Assembly: GCA_016788705.1 (NCBI GenBank)
Contig: JAEUSQ010000022.1
Location: forward strand, 1-42,864
Reading direction: 5' to 3'
DNA: 42,864 nucleotides
Source: Bacteroidetes Order II. bacterium
GTDB taxonomy: Bacteria > Bacteroidota > Rhodothermia > Rhodothermales > UBA2364
Under the pieces are notes generated by a model. It was not told the DNA's origin. It searched no databases and saw only the letters and a list, made by a program, of their open reading frames with translations. The first letter of the stretch is position 1, and every line of letters starts with the position of its first letter. This document shows positions 8,041 through 17,072 of the stretch, piece after piece. The translations under genes and the position numbers were made by a program.

Positions 8041-10560
8041 ATGATGAAGACCGGGAATTCCACCGCCCAAACCCGCTATACCAACAATCGTTGGTCCTAC
8101 GACAAAACCCGCAAGTACACCATTGGATTTGTGGTGTTTATGTTGCTTTTTTCAATGGGAACGACACTGTTCATATACCTAGGAAAGAAAAGCCCGACGA
8201 TGCAAAGCCGGTTGCAAGCCCTTTCTCAGGAAATGTTGCCCTCGGTACGTTCTCAGGAATGGGCTGCACGGCAAGGGTATCGCGAAGTGGCCCAAAAACT
8301 GACGGCGTTTATACAGCGCGAAATGGCCGATAAAAAAATTCCCGGTCTTACCATTTCGCTTGCCGACGGCAAAGATATTGTTTGGGCCCGAGGTTTTGGC
8401 AGAACAGACACCACCCAGCGCCTTTTGGCTACGCCAGAATCTGTTTGGCGGGTGGCTTCTGTTACCAAGTTATTTACCGCTGTGGCCATTATGCAACTGG
8501 TGGAAAAAGGCAAGTTGGACTTGGATGCACCGCTTTCTACGTATGCACCAGAAATCGCCTTCCAAAACCCCTTTAACAAACCCATTACCATCCGCCACTT
8601 ACTCAGCCATCGGAGCGGAATTCTAAGAGAGCCTGCTACTGGAAGTTATTTTGACCCTACTACACCTTCGCTTGCTGCAACAATCAAAAGCCTTTCGGGA
8701 ACGGAAGTTTATTTTGAACCTGGAACCAGTACCAAATATTCCAACGCAGCATTTACGCTTCTTGGTTATCTCATCGAGAAGGTAAGCGGTCAGACATATA
8801 AGACCTATATTCGAGACCATATCCTTCGGCCTACCGACATGCCCCTCAGCGCCATTGACTTGGAACCCCGCCTGAAGCCCAAAATGGCGACTGGATACAT
8901 GTGGCGCTACGACGGCCATCTGTTCCGTGCCCCCATCTTCGATATGGGCATTGCACCCGCAGCAGGGCTGAATACCACGATGCCAGATTTAGCCCGTTTT
9001 GCCATGATGCTCTATCGGGGTGGAGTCAGCCCTTCCGGGAAACAAATAATCCAAGCATCCACCCTCGAAGACATGTGGACACCACAATTTACCGCTGATA
9101 AAAATGGCTTTGGCTTGGGGTTCTATGTTTCTGATTTTAGTGGCTTTAAAAGAATTCAACATTCCGGTGTTCAGTATGGGATTGCAACCCGTTTTTACGC
9201 TATTCCTTCCGAGAAAATTGCGGTTACGGTCTCAGGAAATTTAGACAACAGTAATACGGTCATAGACCGAATCAACCATTATGCCACCCAACTACTGCTG
9301 GCGCTTAAACAAAAGAAGCCGCTCCCAGAACCCGATCTTACAGTGGCTATACCAGAAGCTGAAGCACGCCCTACTTTGGGATATTACCAAAACGAAAAAA
9401 CCCAACAGATCCATGTTGTCCGGTGGTTCAACAAAGCCTTATGGTTCCATGACGGTACGTATTATCAACGCATTCGTAAAGCAACAAATGGCGGTGGAAT
9501 GATCACAGATGGACGTTTGGGATATGGGACTACTGTTCAGTTCGACGCCAATACGCTCACTTTTGGTGGGCAGCGCTATCTCAAAGTCCCCAAGCCAAGC
9601 TTACAAGTCCCTTTGCGATGGAAGGAATACATCGGGGAATATGGATGGGATCATAATGTACTATTTGTCTTCCCCCAAAACAATCGCCTGATGACCCGAA
9701 TCGAATGGTTCGACGATTACCCGATGCAAGAAGAAGGGTACGACCAGTTCTCCTTTCCCAACTCAGGCTTGTACCAAAGTGAAAAGATCGTTTTTACACG
9801 CGATAAGTCGGGAAAAATAAATGGTGTAAGAGCAGCTGGAATTTACTTTAAACGTCGCAAAATACCGATTCAACCCCACTTAACTGACGGTCTAACATTT
9901 GCCGATAAAGACAAGTCCGTTGCCTATATCGTACCTCAAAAAACGCAGGAAGAACTCCTTCTTTTGGCCAAGGAAGGAGCACCCAAAGCAGAAGTTGGGA
10001 AACGACCGATGGACTTGGTACAGCCTGCATTGCTGGATCGGACCATTTTGTTGGATATGCGGTATGCTACCGACCGTAACTTTATGGGCATGCGCTTTTA
10101 TGACCTTGCCCGCGCCTATCTACAACGCCCAGCAGCAATGGCACTTCTGCGCGTCAATCAAAAGCTAAAAGAACAAGGGCTGGGGCTGATGATTCATGAT
10201 GCCTACCGTCCTTGGTATGTCACCAAAATGTTTTGGGAAGCAACGCCTATTGCACAACGTAATTTTGTCGCCAATCCCGCAGACGGATCGCGCCATAACC
10301 GAGGCTGTGCCGTGGACCTTACACTATACCATTTGGCATCGGGGGTGGCTGTAGAAATGCCCAGTCTATACGACGAGTTTTCCGAACGCGCCGCCGCCAA
10401 TTATCCCGGTGGGACGGAAGAACAACGCCGCTACCGACAAATTTTACGCCAAGCAATGGTTTCCGAAGGCTTTACTATCATGGAAGACGAGTGGTGGCAC
10501 TTCGACTATCAGGATTGGCGCAACTACCCCATCGGCACCAAGCGCTTTGAAGAACTTTAA
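8041..10560 (+). CDS. Fusion protein: class C beta-lactamase-like serine hydrolase + VanX-like D-Ala-D-Ala dipeptidase
   Basis: This 839-residue protein has one N-terminal membrane anchor (about residues 28-50), which places the catalytic part in the periplasm. Residues about 85-425 are a class C beta-lactamase/esterase/DD-peptidase fold with Ser140-x-x-Lys143, Tyr233-Ser-Asn235 and His374-Ser-Gly376. A linker of about 200 residues follows. Residues about 660-839 are a peptidase M15D (VanX/DdpX) domain: zinc ligands His751 and Asp758 in SRHNRGCAVD, and Glu817-Trp-Trp-His820 with the catalytic glutamate and third zinc ligand. All catalytic residues I can check are present in both halves. VanX enzymes hydrolyse free D-Ala-D-Ala; DD-peptidases act on peptidoglycan stems. 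The fusion suggests sequential processing of D-Ala-containing peptides, which is inference. Confidence 0.88.
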   Translation: MMKTGNSTAQTRYTNNRWSYDKTRKYTIGFVVFMLLFSMGTTLFIYLGKKSPTMQSRLQALSQEMLPSVRSQEWAARQGYREVAQKLTAFIQREMADKKIPGLTISLADGKDIVWARGFGRTDTTQRLLATPESVWRVASVTKLFTAVAIMQLVEKGKLDLDAPLSTYAPEIAFQNPFNKPITIRHLLSHRSGILREPATGSYFDPTTPSLAATIKSLSGTEVYFEPGTSTKYSNAAFTLLGYLIEKVSGQTYKTYIRDHILRPTDMPLSAIDLEPRLKPKMATGYMWRYDGHLFRAPIFDMGIAPAAGLNTTMPDLARFAMMLYRGGVSPSGKQIIQASTLEDMWTPQFTADKNGFGLGFYVSDFSGFKRIQHSGVQYGIATRFYAIPSEKIAVTVSGNLDNSNTVIDRINHYATQLLLALKQKKPLPEPDLTVAIPEAEARPTLGYYQNEKTQQIHVVRWFNKALWFHDGTYYQRIRKATNGGGMITDGRLGYGTTVQFDANTLTFGGQRYLKVPKPSLQVPLRWKEYIGEYGWDHNVLFVFPQNNRLMTRIEWFDDYPMQEEGYDQFSFPNSGLYQSEKIVFTRDKSGKINGVRAAGIYFKRRKIPIQPHLTDGLTFADKDKSVAYIVPQKTQEELLLLAKEGAPKAEVGKRPMDLVQPALLDRTILLDMRYATDRNFMGMRFYDLARAYLQRPAAMALLRVNQKLKEQGLGLMIHDAYRPWYVTKMFWEATPIAQRNFVANPADGSRHNRGCAVDLTLYHLASGVAVEMPSLYDEFSERAAANYPGGTEEQRRYRQILRQAMVSEGFTIMEDEWWHFDYQDWRNYPIGTKRFEEL

Positions 10561-10629
10561 ACTTATAACCCCTAAGTTTATTGGGGAAAATCTTTAATTT
10601 TAAGTTTAACCGTGATAATGTAATCGAAA

Positions 10630-11640
10630 ATGCCCCAGCAGACCTCATTATATGTTGCACCCAACAGACTACCGGGGGGCTATTTACAAACCATTTATCC
10701 TGCCATTTTTGCCTATTCACCCGAACTGCCCTACCAGCGGATTCGGATCGCCACGCCCGATGATGATTTCCTAGATTTGGATACCGTTTTCACCCGGTCT
10801 TCTTGCCTCGCCGTCTTATCCCATGGATTAGAAGGCCACAGTCAACGACCTTATATCACCGAAATGGCGCGGGCATTACGGCATAACGGATTCGACATTG
10901 TGGCATGGAACTTCAGGGGCTGTTCTGGCGAGCCTAATCGCAAGGTATTTTCCTATCATGGCGGTGCGACCAACGACCTTCAAACGGTTTTAGATCATAT
11001 TTGGCGGTATAACCATTATGAACAGGTTGTTTTGGTCGGCTTTAGCTTGGGTGCAAACCTCACCCTTCGCTATTTGGGCGACGCCGGTGCTACCTTGGAC
11101 CGTAGAATTAAGGCGGGCATTGCCATTTCGGTTCCCTGCGACTTTGAATCGAGTGCACAAACATTAGACCACTGGAGCCGGCGGCCTTTTGTCCTGAATT
11201 TTATGCGAACCTTGCGTGTGAAAATTGAAACCAAGGCACGGCTGTTTCCAAATGAAATTTCAAGCACAGGTTTTGATGAAATTAAAACATTCCGCCAGTT
11301 TGATGAACGATATATTGCCCCCTATTTCGGTTTCAACTCAGCCCAGCACTACTGGCAGTCCGTGAGTTGCAAGTCTGTATTGGATCACATTCAGGTGCCA
11401 GTATTTGTACTCAATGCCCAGAACGATCCTTTTCTTGCGCCGGATTGTTTTCCTATTGACACAGCGAAGAAATGTGCAGGCTTTTATCTTGAAATGCCAA
11501 AATCGGGTGGACACAATGGATTTCCGATTTTTTCACCTCGCCTCCAGTCTTTCGCTCCGATTGCCACCATCGGTTTTTTATCACAACACTTCCCTCTACT
11601 AAATTCCTGTCAACACCTTGCAGACAGCCGTATTTTTTAG
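10630..11640 (+). CDS. Alpha/beta hydrolase, YheT family
   Basis: This 336-residue cytosolic hydrolase belongs to the YheT/ABHD1-3 group. The N-terminal family hallmark GGYLQTIYP is present. So are the oxyanion region SHGLEGHS and the FRGCSGEPN block that follows strand 4. The triad is Ser139 in GFSLGAN, Asp266 in NAQNDPF and His295 in GGHNGFP. Family members act on esters, probably lipids, but the physiological substrate is unknown. The gene lies 70 bp after the fusion hydrolase on the same strand. Its last codons overlap the promoter proposed for rimP. The C-terminus is slightly longer than usual and low in family signal. Confidence 0.88.
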   Translation: MPQQTSLYVAPNRLPGGYLQTIYPAIFAYSPELPYQRIRIATPDDDFLDLDTVFTRSSCLAVLSHGLEGHSQRPYITEMARALRHNGFDIVAWNFRGCSGEPNRKVFSYHGGATNDLQTVLDHIWRYNHYEQVVLVGFSLGANLTLRYLGDAGATLDRRIKAGIAISVPCDFESSAQTLDHWSRRPFVLNFMRTLRVKIETKARLFPNEISSTGFDEIKTFRQFDERYIAPYFGFNSAQHYWQSVSCKSVLDHIQVPVFVLNAQNDPFLAPDCFPIDTAKKCAGFYLEMPKSGGHNGFPIFSPRLQSFAPIATIGFLSQHFPLLNSCQHLADSRIF

Positions 11641-11648
11641 TACCTTCT
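11618..11648 (+). promoter_or_regulatory. Bacteroidota-type promoter for rimP-nusA-infB
   Basis: TTG (11618-11620), a 20-nt spacer and TACCTTCT (11641-11648) fit the -33/-7 layout of Bacteroidota sigma factors. The -33 box lies within the last codons of the upstream hydrolase. The same TTG-N20-TACCTTC pattern is found ahead of the UMF1 transporter gene, which supports it. The start point would be near 11655. Confidence 0.5.
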
Positions 11649-11650
11649 TT

Positions 11651-11745
11651 GCGTGCCTGTGATGTGCGGGGAGTTTCGGGGAAGCTTCCCTTTTTTATTG
11701 CGGACTTCCAAGCACGCCTACCGCCCCCACGGTGAGGCTTTTTTT
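11651..11745 (+). promoter_or_regulatory. Structured leader of rimP with two terminator-like hairpins (possible attenuator)
   Basis: The first hairpin is GGGAAGCTTCCC (11679-11690) followed by six T. The second is GCCTACCG (11716-11723) / CGGTGAGGC (11730-11738, one bulged G) followed by seven T (11739-11745), only 26 nt before the rimP start. GCGTGC at 11651-11656 can pair with GCACGC at 11712-11717. That long-range stem encloses the first hairpin and invades the 5' arm of the second, so the two folds compete. This is the layout of a transcription attenuator. NusA is encoded downstream, so feedback by NusA is possible, but that is inference. The first hairpin could instead simply terminate the upstream gene. 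Confidence 0.55.
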
Positions 11746-11771
11746 ATGGACATTAAACAACGTTTCCAGCC

Positions 11772-12230
11772 TTGTCAACCATTGAAAATCGCATATTAGA
11801 CATTGTAGCGAAAATACTAACAGATTTTCCGGATATTTTTTTGGTAGAATGTTTGATTCGGGGCAAAGAAGAACGATACGTTGTGGATGTTTTTTTGGAT
11901 GGTGACAACGGAATTGATGTGGAAAAATGTGCCAAAATAAGCCGAAAAATTTCTCGGATTCTGGAAGAAGAAGACTTTATGCCCCGCGCCTATGTGCTCA
12001 ATGTATCTTCTCCCGGCGTCACGAGTCCTCTTCGGTTTCCGCGCCAATATCCACAACATGTTGGCCGTGACTTGGCCGTCACATTGGCTGAAGAAGGCGG
12101 AAGTCGGGTCATTCGGGGAAAACTAACCGAGGCGACTTCCGAATACATCACCTTGCAGCCACCCAAAACAGAAGCCATCCGTCTTTACTATGCGGAGTTG
12201 ATCTCTGCAAAAGTTCAACTTCCATGGTAG
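11772..12230 (+). CDS. rimP: Ribosome maturation factor RimP
   Basis: RimP assists assembly of the 30S ribosomal subunit in the cytoplasm. The 152-residue product has the N-terminal alpha/beta domain (DIVAKILTDFPDIFLVE, then VVDVFLDGDNGIDVEKCAKISRKIS) and the signature SPGVTSPLRFPRQY that leads into the SH3-like C-terminal domain. The only suitable start is TTG at 11772; the ATG at 11746 is out of frame. A TTG start under a hairpin leader suggests restrained expression. It is the first gene of the conserved rimP-nusA-infB order and lies 88 bp before nusA. Confidence 0.92.
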   Translation: MSTIENRILDIVAKILTDFPDIFLVECLIRGKEERYVVDVFLDGDNGIDVEKCAKISRKISRILEEEDFMPRAYVLNVSSPGVTSPLRFPRQYPQHVGRDLAVTLAEEGGSRVIRGKLTEATSEYITLQPPKTEAIRLYYAELISAKVQLPW

Positions 12231-12318
12231 CAGTTGTGTCGGGAAAATCTTTGATCATTTTCCTAACCATAAACATAATAAATCTTTAGAAAACAATCAT
12301 TTCCATAACGGAATTAAT

Positions 12319-13578
12319 ATGGGAAAAATCAATCAAAGTGCCGAACTTGTCTCCTCGTTTGCTGAAATTGCACGAGAAAAAGCGATTGACCGCGACACCT
12401 TGCAATCCATCATGGAAGACGTTTTTAAAGCCATGATCCGCAAGCGTTATGGTGCGGACGATTCCTTTGAAATCATTTTCAACCCGGATAATGGCGATAT
12501 TCAAATCATCCATGTCCGTGAAGTGATTGCCAACCAAGATTTGGAAGACCCCGTTACGCAGATTGAACTTCGAGATGCCTTACTGATAGACGAAGATGTA
12601 GAGGTTGGAGAAGATGTGGCAACCGAGGTGAATATTCGTGACTTTGGCCGTCGTGTCATTGCAACCGCTCGTCAGACCTTTAACCAACGCATCCGAGACA
12701 TCGAGAAAGAAAATATTGTTGACCAATATTCCGAGTTGATCGGCGAGATTGTGGTGGGCGAGATTTACCAAATTCGCCGTCGCGAAGTGCTGGTTATGCA
12801 CGATAAAGTGGAATTAATTTTGCCAAAACAAGAGCAAATTCCTAAAGACCGCTACCGAAAAGGAGACATGCTACGTGCCGTGGTCAAGGACATCAATCGT
12901 GAAACAGGCGGATTTCCACAGGTTATTATTAGCCGAGCAGATCCCGCATTCATGGAGCGCCTTTTTGAACTTGAAGTGCCCGAAATATATGAAGGTGTGG
13001 TGGAAATCAAAAAAATTGTACGTGAACCTGGTGAGCGTGCGAAAGTAGCCGTGACCAGTCACGACGAACGTGTGGACCCCGTGGGCGCTTGTGTTGGCAT
13101 GAAAGGAGTACGCATTCATGCAGTGGTGCGCGAACTGAACAACGAAAACATAGACGTTGTCCCATGGACAGACGACATTTTTGAAAACATTAAACGCTCG
13201 TTGGCCCCTGCCAAACCGATTGATGTTTCCCTCAATGAAACCGTAACTCCTCCACGTGCAAAAGTGACCGTCCGTGCTGATGAGGTGAGTTTAGCTATTG
13301 GTCGGGGTGGTCTGAATATACGTCTTGGCTCGGCCTTGACTGGCTACGAAATAGATGTGTACCGAGACATCTCGCAAGATGAGGAAGATGTGGATGTTAT
13401 GGAGTTTGCAGACGAAATAGACCCCGAAACCCTGACAGCCCTGCAACGCATTGGTTGCGATACCGCCAAAGCAGTTTTGGAATTGTCGGTGGAAGAATTG
13501 GTTCGTCGTTCGGGTCTGGAAAAAGAAGTGGCCGAAAATGTGATTAACATTATGCGTGCTGAATTTGAAGAAGAATAA
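12319..13578 (+). CDS. nusA: Transcription termination/antitermination factor NusA
   Basis: NusA binds RNA polymerase and modulates pausing, termination and antitermination. The 419-residue protein shows the N-terminal RNAP-binding domain (about 1-130), an S1 domain (about 135-200, starting GEIVVGEIYQI), and two KH domains. KH1 contains CVGMKGVRIHAVVREL and KH2 contains IGRGGLNIRLGSALTG. A short C-terminal helix-hairpin-helix follows (LTALQRIGCDTAKAVLEL) and ends in acidic residues. The length fits Bacteroidota NusA, which lacks the duplicated acidic repeats of the E. coli protein. It sits between rimP and infB. A 7-bp hairpin (13579-13585 / 13595-13601) directly follows its stop codon without a T-run, so it is more likely an mRNA processing or stability element than a terminator. 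Confidence 0.95.
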   Translation: MGKINQSAELVSSFAEIAREKAIDRDTLQSIMEDVFKAMIRKRYGADDSFEIIFNPDNGDIQIIHVREVIANQDLEDPVTQIELRDALLIDEDVEVGEDVATEVNIRDFGRRVIATARQTFNQRIRDIEKENIVDQYSELIGEIVVGEIYQIRRREVLVMHDKVELILPKQEQIPKDRYRKGDMLRAVVKDINRETGGFPQVIISRADPAFMERLFELEVPEIYEGVVEIKKIVREPGERAKVAVTSHDERVDPVGACVGMKGVRIHAVVRELNNENIDVVPWTDDIFENIKRSLAPAKPIDVSLNETVTPPRAKVTVRADEVSLAIGRGGLNIRLGSALTGYEIDVYRDISQDEEDVDVMEFADEIDPETLTALQRIGCDTAKAVLELSVEELVRRSGLEKEVAENVINIMRAEFEEE

Positions 13579-13694
13579 AACGGATGAAGACTTTATCCGT
13601 TCTGTCTGATTGATACCTTCTCTACCGAAGAGAACGGTGTTGATGTTTATAAAATTGAATACTTTAAACGATCTGGAGCCGGATCCTCTACCGT

Positions 13695-16600
13695 ATGGCA
13701 GGAAACAACAAAGGCAACAAGCCCAAAAAGCTTTTTCAAGTCCTGAGAGAGTTAAATCTCAAGCAGGACACCGTAGTGGCACACCTCAAAAATGAGGGGT
13801 TTGAGTTGGGCAAGGTGGATGTTAACACCAAACTCAACGACGAGATGTACTTGTCCCTTTTGGAAAAATTTGCAAAAGAGAAAGCTGCCGCCGAGCGACA
13901 CAAACGCTGGGCGGAGGAAGAACGCCTGAGAAAGGAACAACGTGATCTGGAGGATAACGAGGATGAAACGGAAGTTGCACCAGCATCGGTTTCACCAACA
14001 ACGGAGGCGGAATCCGTACAGGTGGTAGCGGAAATGGTCACCTCGGAACCAGCACCCATCGAACTTCCCCCGGAACCAGTAGCCGTAACAGCGCCACCTG
14101 AACAAGCGCCAGAAAAGTCAGAGGTGGTAGAGGAAAGGGCAACGGAACCCCAACCCGTTTTCGTGGCTCCTGAACCTGAACCAGAGCCTGAACCGCCTCA
14201 CCAAGCAACACCTGAAACGGAGGTTGTACAAGAAGCAGCGCCGGAACCTACGGTAGTGGAAACACCTGCCATTCCAGAGCCTCAGCCTCCCTCTCATGAG
14301 ATAGCTGCTACAGAGCCGGAAGAAACGTTTGACCCTGCTCTCCTCGAAGCAGAAGCAGAACGGCTTGACCCAGTGGGCATTGAGCTTGAGGCGGTGATCG
14401 CACCCTTGCTGGATGCTGTTGCTACAGAGGATGTTCTAGCAACAGACCTTCCTCCCAGAAAGAAAAAAGACAAGCCGAAAAAGCCTGATCATTTGAGAGA
14501 AGTGGAAGAACTGGATATAGATGAAAATGGCCCAAAACTAATCAAATCTGATCGCTATATTCTTGAAGGCCCTAAAGTTCTTGGAAGGGTCAATCTTGCT
14601 ACGCTACAAGATGCGGAACCTGGCGCCAAGCGGAAAAAGCGGAAGCGAAAAGGCAAGACCGATGAACCGCTAAAACCAGTTAAGCCTGTAACAAGTGGTC
14701 ATGTTGCGACAGGAGACGGCCCTAAAAAACCTACAACACATGTTGCCACTACGTCTTCGGCCAATGCACCTACAAAGGCCAAAAAGAAAAAGGCTAAGTT
14801 GCCCGTTGTAAGCCAAGAAGAGGTGAAAGAAGCGATTTTGCAAACCAAAACAGGGATGCAGCGCCAAGGCACCAAAGAACGACAAGGCGCACGCTTGCGC
14901 CGTCGCGAAAAACGGGTAGAACGCGCTGAAATACGGGAGCAAGAATTAGCTGCACAAGAGGCATTCGAACGAAAATTGCGCGTGGTGGAGTATGTCTCGG
15001 CGAACGAACTGGCGAACATGATGGATGTCTCGGTGACCGAAATCATTTCCACGTGTTTGGAACTTGGCTTGATGGTTTCGATCAACCAACGGTTAGAAGC
15101 CGATACCATTCAGTTAATCGCAGAAGAATTTGGGGTTGAAATTGAATTTGTGACCGATGTCGCTTCCGATGAAATCGCGCTTCAAGATGATGATGAACAA
15201 GACTTGCTTCCTCGTGCTCCAGTAGTCACCATCATGGGCCACGTAGATCATGGAAAAACGTCTCTGTTGGACTATATCCGCCGGACGAATGTCGTAAAAT
15301 CTGAAGCGGGTGGGATTACCCAGCACATTGGTGCTTATTCAGTTACCTTGCCCACAGGTCAGATGATTTCCTTCTTAGATACCCCAGGCCACGAAGCCTT
15401 TACGGCCATGCGTGCCCGTGGTGCCCAAGTCACAGATATTGTGGTATTGGTGGTTGCAGCGGATGACGGGGTTATGCCACAAACCATCGAGGCCATCAAC
15501 CATGCCCATGCAGCAGGTGTTCCTTTAATTATTGCGGTGAATAAAATTGACAAAGATGGCGCAAATCCGCAGCGTGTGATGCAGGAACTCACCCAATACA
15601 ATGTGGTTGTGGAGGCATACGGCGGGAACGTGCAGCACAGCGAGATTTCTGCAAAACAAGGAACTAATATTGATGGCCTCCTTCAGCAAATCGTGGATGA
15701 AGCTGAGTTATTGGACTTAAAAGCCAATCCGAACCGAAATGCTGATGGAACAATTGTGGAAAGCCGCATTGACAAAGGCCGTGGCATTGTTGCAACCGTA
15801 TTGGTACAACGAGGCACCCTGAAAGTGGGGGATGTATTTGTTGCGGGTGCATTTACCGGAAAAGTACGGGCGATGTTCGACGAAACAGAGAAGCGAATCA
15901 AATCTGCAGGCCCCTCCAAACCGGCATTGATTGTTGGATTTAATGGTCCGCCAGATGTAGGAGACCGCTTTGTGGTGCTAGATGACGAACGCGAGGCAAA
16001 GGAAATTGCCAATAAACGTCAGCAAATTGCTCGTGAGCAAAGTATGCGTCAGAAAAAGCACCTGACCTTGGATGAAATTGGACGCCGTTTGGCTTTGGGT
16101 GACTTTAAAGAACTAAACCTGATCATCAAAGCTGATGTGGGGGGATCTGTTCAAGCCCTTACTGATTCTCTCCTGAAACTTTCAACGGAAGAAGTACAGG
16201 TTCGTATCATTCACAGCGCTGTTGGAGCGGTGACTGAAAGCGATGTTCTCTTGGCCTCCACGTCCGATGCGGTTATTATTGGATTCCAGGTGCGTCCGGC
16301 TTCACCGCAAGTTCGTAGGGTTCTGGAACAAGAACAAATTGATTTCCGGACTTATTCCGTGATTTACGATGCCATCGAAGATGTACGCGACGCCCTTGAA
16401 GGCTTGCTATCGCCAGAATTAAGTGACAAGACCTTGGGCACTGCACAAGTGCGGGAGGTATTCCACGTACCCAAAGTGGGCAGTATTGCCGGATGTATGG
16501 TCACTGAAGGCAAGATTCTGCGTAAAGATGCCGTTCGTCTTGTACGTGACGGTGTGGTCATCTGGTCTGGAAGAATGGCTTCCCTGCGACGCTTCAAAGA

Positions 16601-16730
16601 CCCTGTCAATGAGGTCAATACCGGCTATGAATGTGGTATTGGTCTTGAAGGAGGGCAAGACATCAAAGTAGGCGACCTGATTGAGACGTTCGAAGTGGTT
16701 TCTACCAAGCGAAGACTCGCTGCCCGATAA
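13695..16730 (+). CDS. infB: Translation initiation factor IF-2
   Basis: IF-2 is the GTPase that delivers fMet-tRNA to the 30S subunit and promotes subunit joining. In 1011 residues the order is: an N-terminal IF2_N subdomain (about 12-60); a long disordered region rich in Glu, Pro and Ala with EPEPEPEP-type runs, then Lys-rich stretches (about 60-400); and a second IF2_N domain (about 430-485). The G domain starts at about 505, with GHVDHGKT near 514, [16 protein letters not shown] and NKID. Domains II-IV end near residue 1011. The start codon is confirmed by [15 protein letters not shown], typical of Bacteroidota IF-2. A TACCTTC box at 13614-13620 lacks a good upstream TTG, so I do not call an internal promoter. 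A strong terminator follows. Confidence 0.96.
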   Translation: MAGNNKGNKPKKLFQVLRELNLKQDTVVAHLKNEGFELGKVDVNTKLNDEMYLSLLEKFAKEKAAAERHKRWAEEERLRKEQRDLEDNEDETEVAPASVSPTTEAESVQVVAEMVTSEPAPIELPPEPVAVTAPPEQAPEKSEVVEERATEPQPVFVAPEPEPEPEPPHQATPETEVVQEAAPEPTVVETPAIPEPQPPSHEIAATEPEETFDPALLEAEAERLDPVGIELEAVIAPLLDAVATEDVLATDLPPRKKKDKPKKPDHLREVEELDIDENGPKLIKSDRYILEGPKVLGRVNLATLQDAEPGAKRKKRKRKGKTDEPLKPVKPVTSGHVATGDGPKKPTTHVATTSSANAPTKAKKKKAKLPVVSQEEVKEAILQTKTGMQRQGTKERQGARLRRREKRVERAEIREQELAAQEAFERKLRVVEYVSANELANMMDVSVTEIISTCLELGLMVSINQRLEADTIQLIAEEFGVEIEFVTDVASDEIALQDDDEQDLLPRAPVVTIMGHVDHGKTSLLDYIRRTNVVKSEAGGITQHIGAYSVTLPTGQMISFLDTPGHEAFTAMRARGAQVTDIVVLVVAADDGVMPQTIEAINHAHAAGVPLIIAVNKIDKDGANPQRVMQELTQYNVVVEAYGGNVQHSEISAKQGTNIDGLLQQIVDEAELLDLKANPNRNADGTIVESRIDKGRGIVATVLVQRGTLKVGDVFVAGAFTGKVRAMFDETEKRIKSAGPSKPALIVGFNGPPDVGDRFVVLDDEREAKEIANKRQQIAREQSMRQKKHLTLDEIGRRLALGDFKELNLIIKADVGGSVQALTDSLLKLSTEEVQVRIIHSAVGAVTESDVLLASTSDAVIIGFQVRPASPQVRRVLEQEQIDFRTYSVIYDAIEDVRDALEGLLSPELSDKTLGTAQVREVFHVPKVGSIAGCMVTEGKILRKDAVRLVRDGVVIWSGRMASLRRFKDPVNEVNTGYECGIGLEGGQDIKVGDLIETFEVVSTKRRLAAR

Positions 16731-16749
16731 GAACTTTTTCAATAGTGAT

Positions 16750-16779
16750 GAAGCCCCCAATTTTTTGGGGGCTTCTTTG
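16750..16779 (+). terminator. Terminator of the rimP-nusA-infB operon
   Basis: GAAGCCCCCAA (16750-16760) and TTGGGGGCTTC (16765-16775) form a perfect 11-bp stem with a TTTT loop, then TTTG, 19 bp after the infB stop codon. Confidence 0.88.
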
Positions 16780-16805
16780 TTTATACCAAATTTGTTTATA
16801 CCAAA
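16776..16805. repeat. Perfect 15-bp tandem duplication
   Basis: TTTGTTTATACCAAA occurs twice without a gap (16776-16790 and 16791-16805), directly after the infB terminator. It begins the 342-bp space between infB and the glycosyltransferase gene. Apart from this repeat and a possible 35-codon frame at 16940-17047, I see nothing definite in that space. Confidence 0.8.
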
Positions 16806-16939
16806 AATGAAGTGTCGTCAGCCTTTCAAAATGCAATGCCCAATGTCCCCCTTTCCCTTGGGAGGTTTGGATATATTTCCCTTATATAGAACGGATTAAA
16901 ACACTTAACCCAACAGCCGAATTTTGCAAAGTTTTAGAA

Positions 16940-17047
16940 ATGAGAGCATGGATGACTTTTACCATGACGCTTACAATGCTCATAATTCAAACGTTATTTT
17001 TGGTGAGCACCCCAGAATATGTAGTAATTTATACCGCTAAACCTTGA
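16940..17047 (+). CDS. Possible 35-residue hydrophobic small protein
   Basis: ATG at 16940 to TGA at 17045-17047 encodes 35 residues. The start is MRAWMTFTMTLTM, followed by a stretch (LIIQTLFLV) that could span or touch a membrane, and the end is YTAKP. The frame lies 25 bp upstream of the glycosyltransferase gene on the same strand. I see no recognisable family and no clear ribosome-binding site. It could equally be chance in a leader region. Confidence 0.2.
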   Translation: MRAWMTFTMTLTMLIIQTLFLVSTPEYVVIYTAKP

Positions 17048-17072
17048 CGACAATTTACCTTGCCCCAACGAT

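Noticed and set aside
13579-13601. Hairpin after nusA as a terminator
   Set aside because: The 7-bp stem has no following T-run and lies within a conserved operon, so termination is unlikely; a stability or processing element is possible.
13610-13795. 61-codon frame overlapping the infB start
   Set aside because: It is out of frame with infB and only mirrors its first codons; the IF-2 N-terminus is unambiguous.
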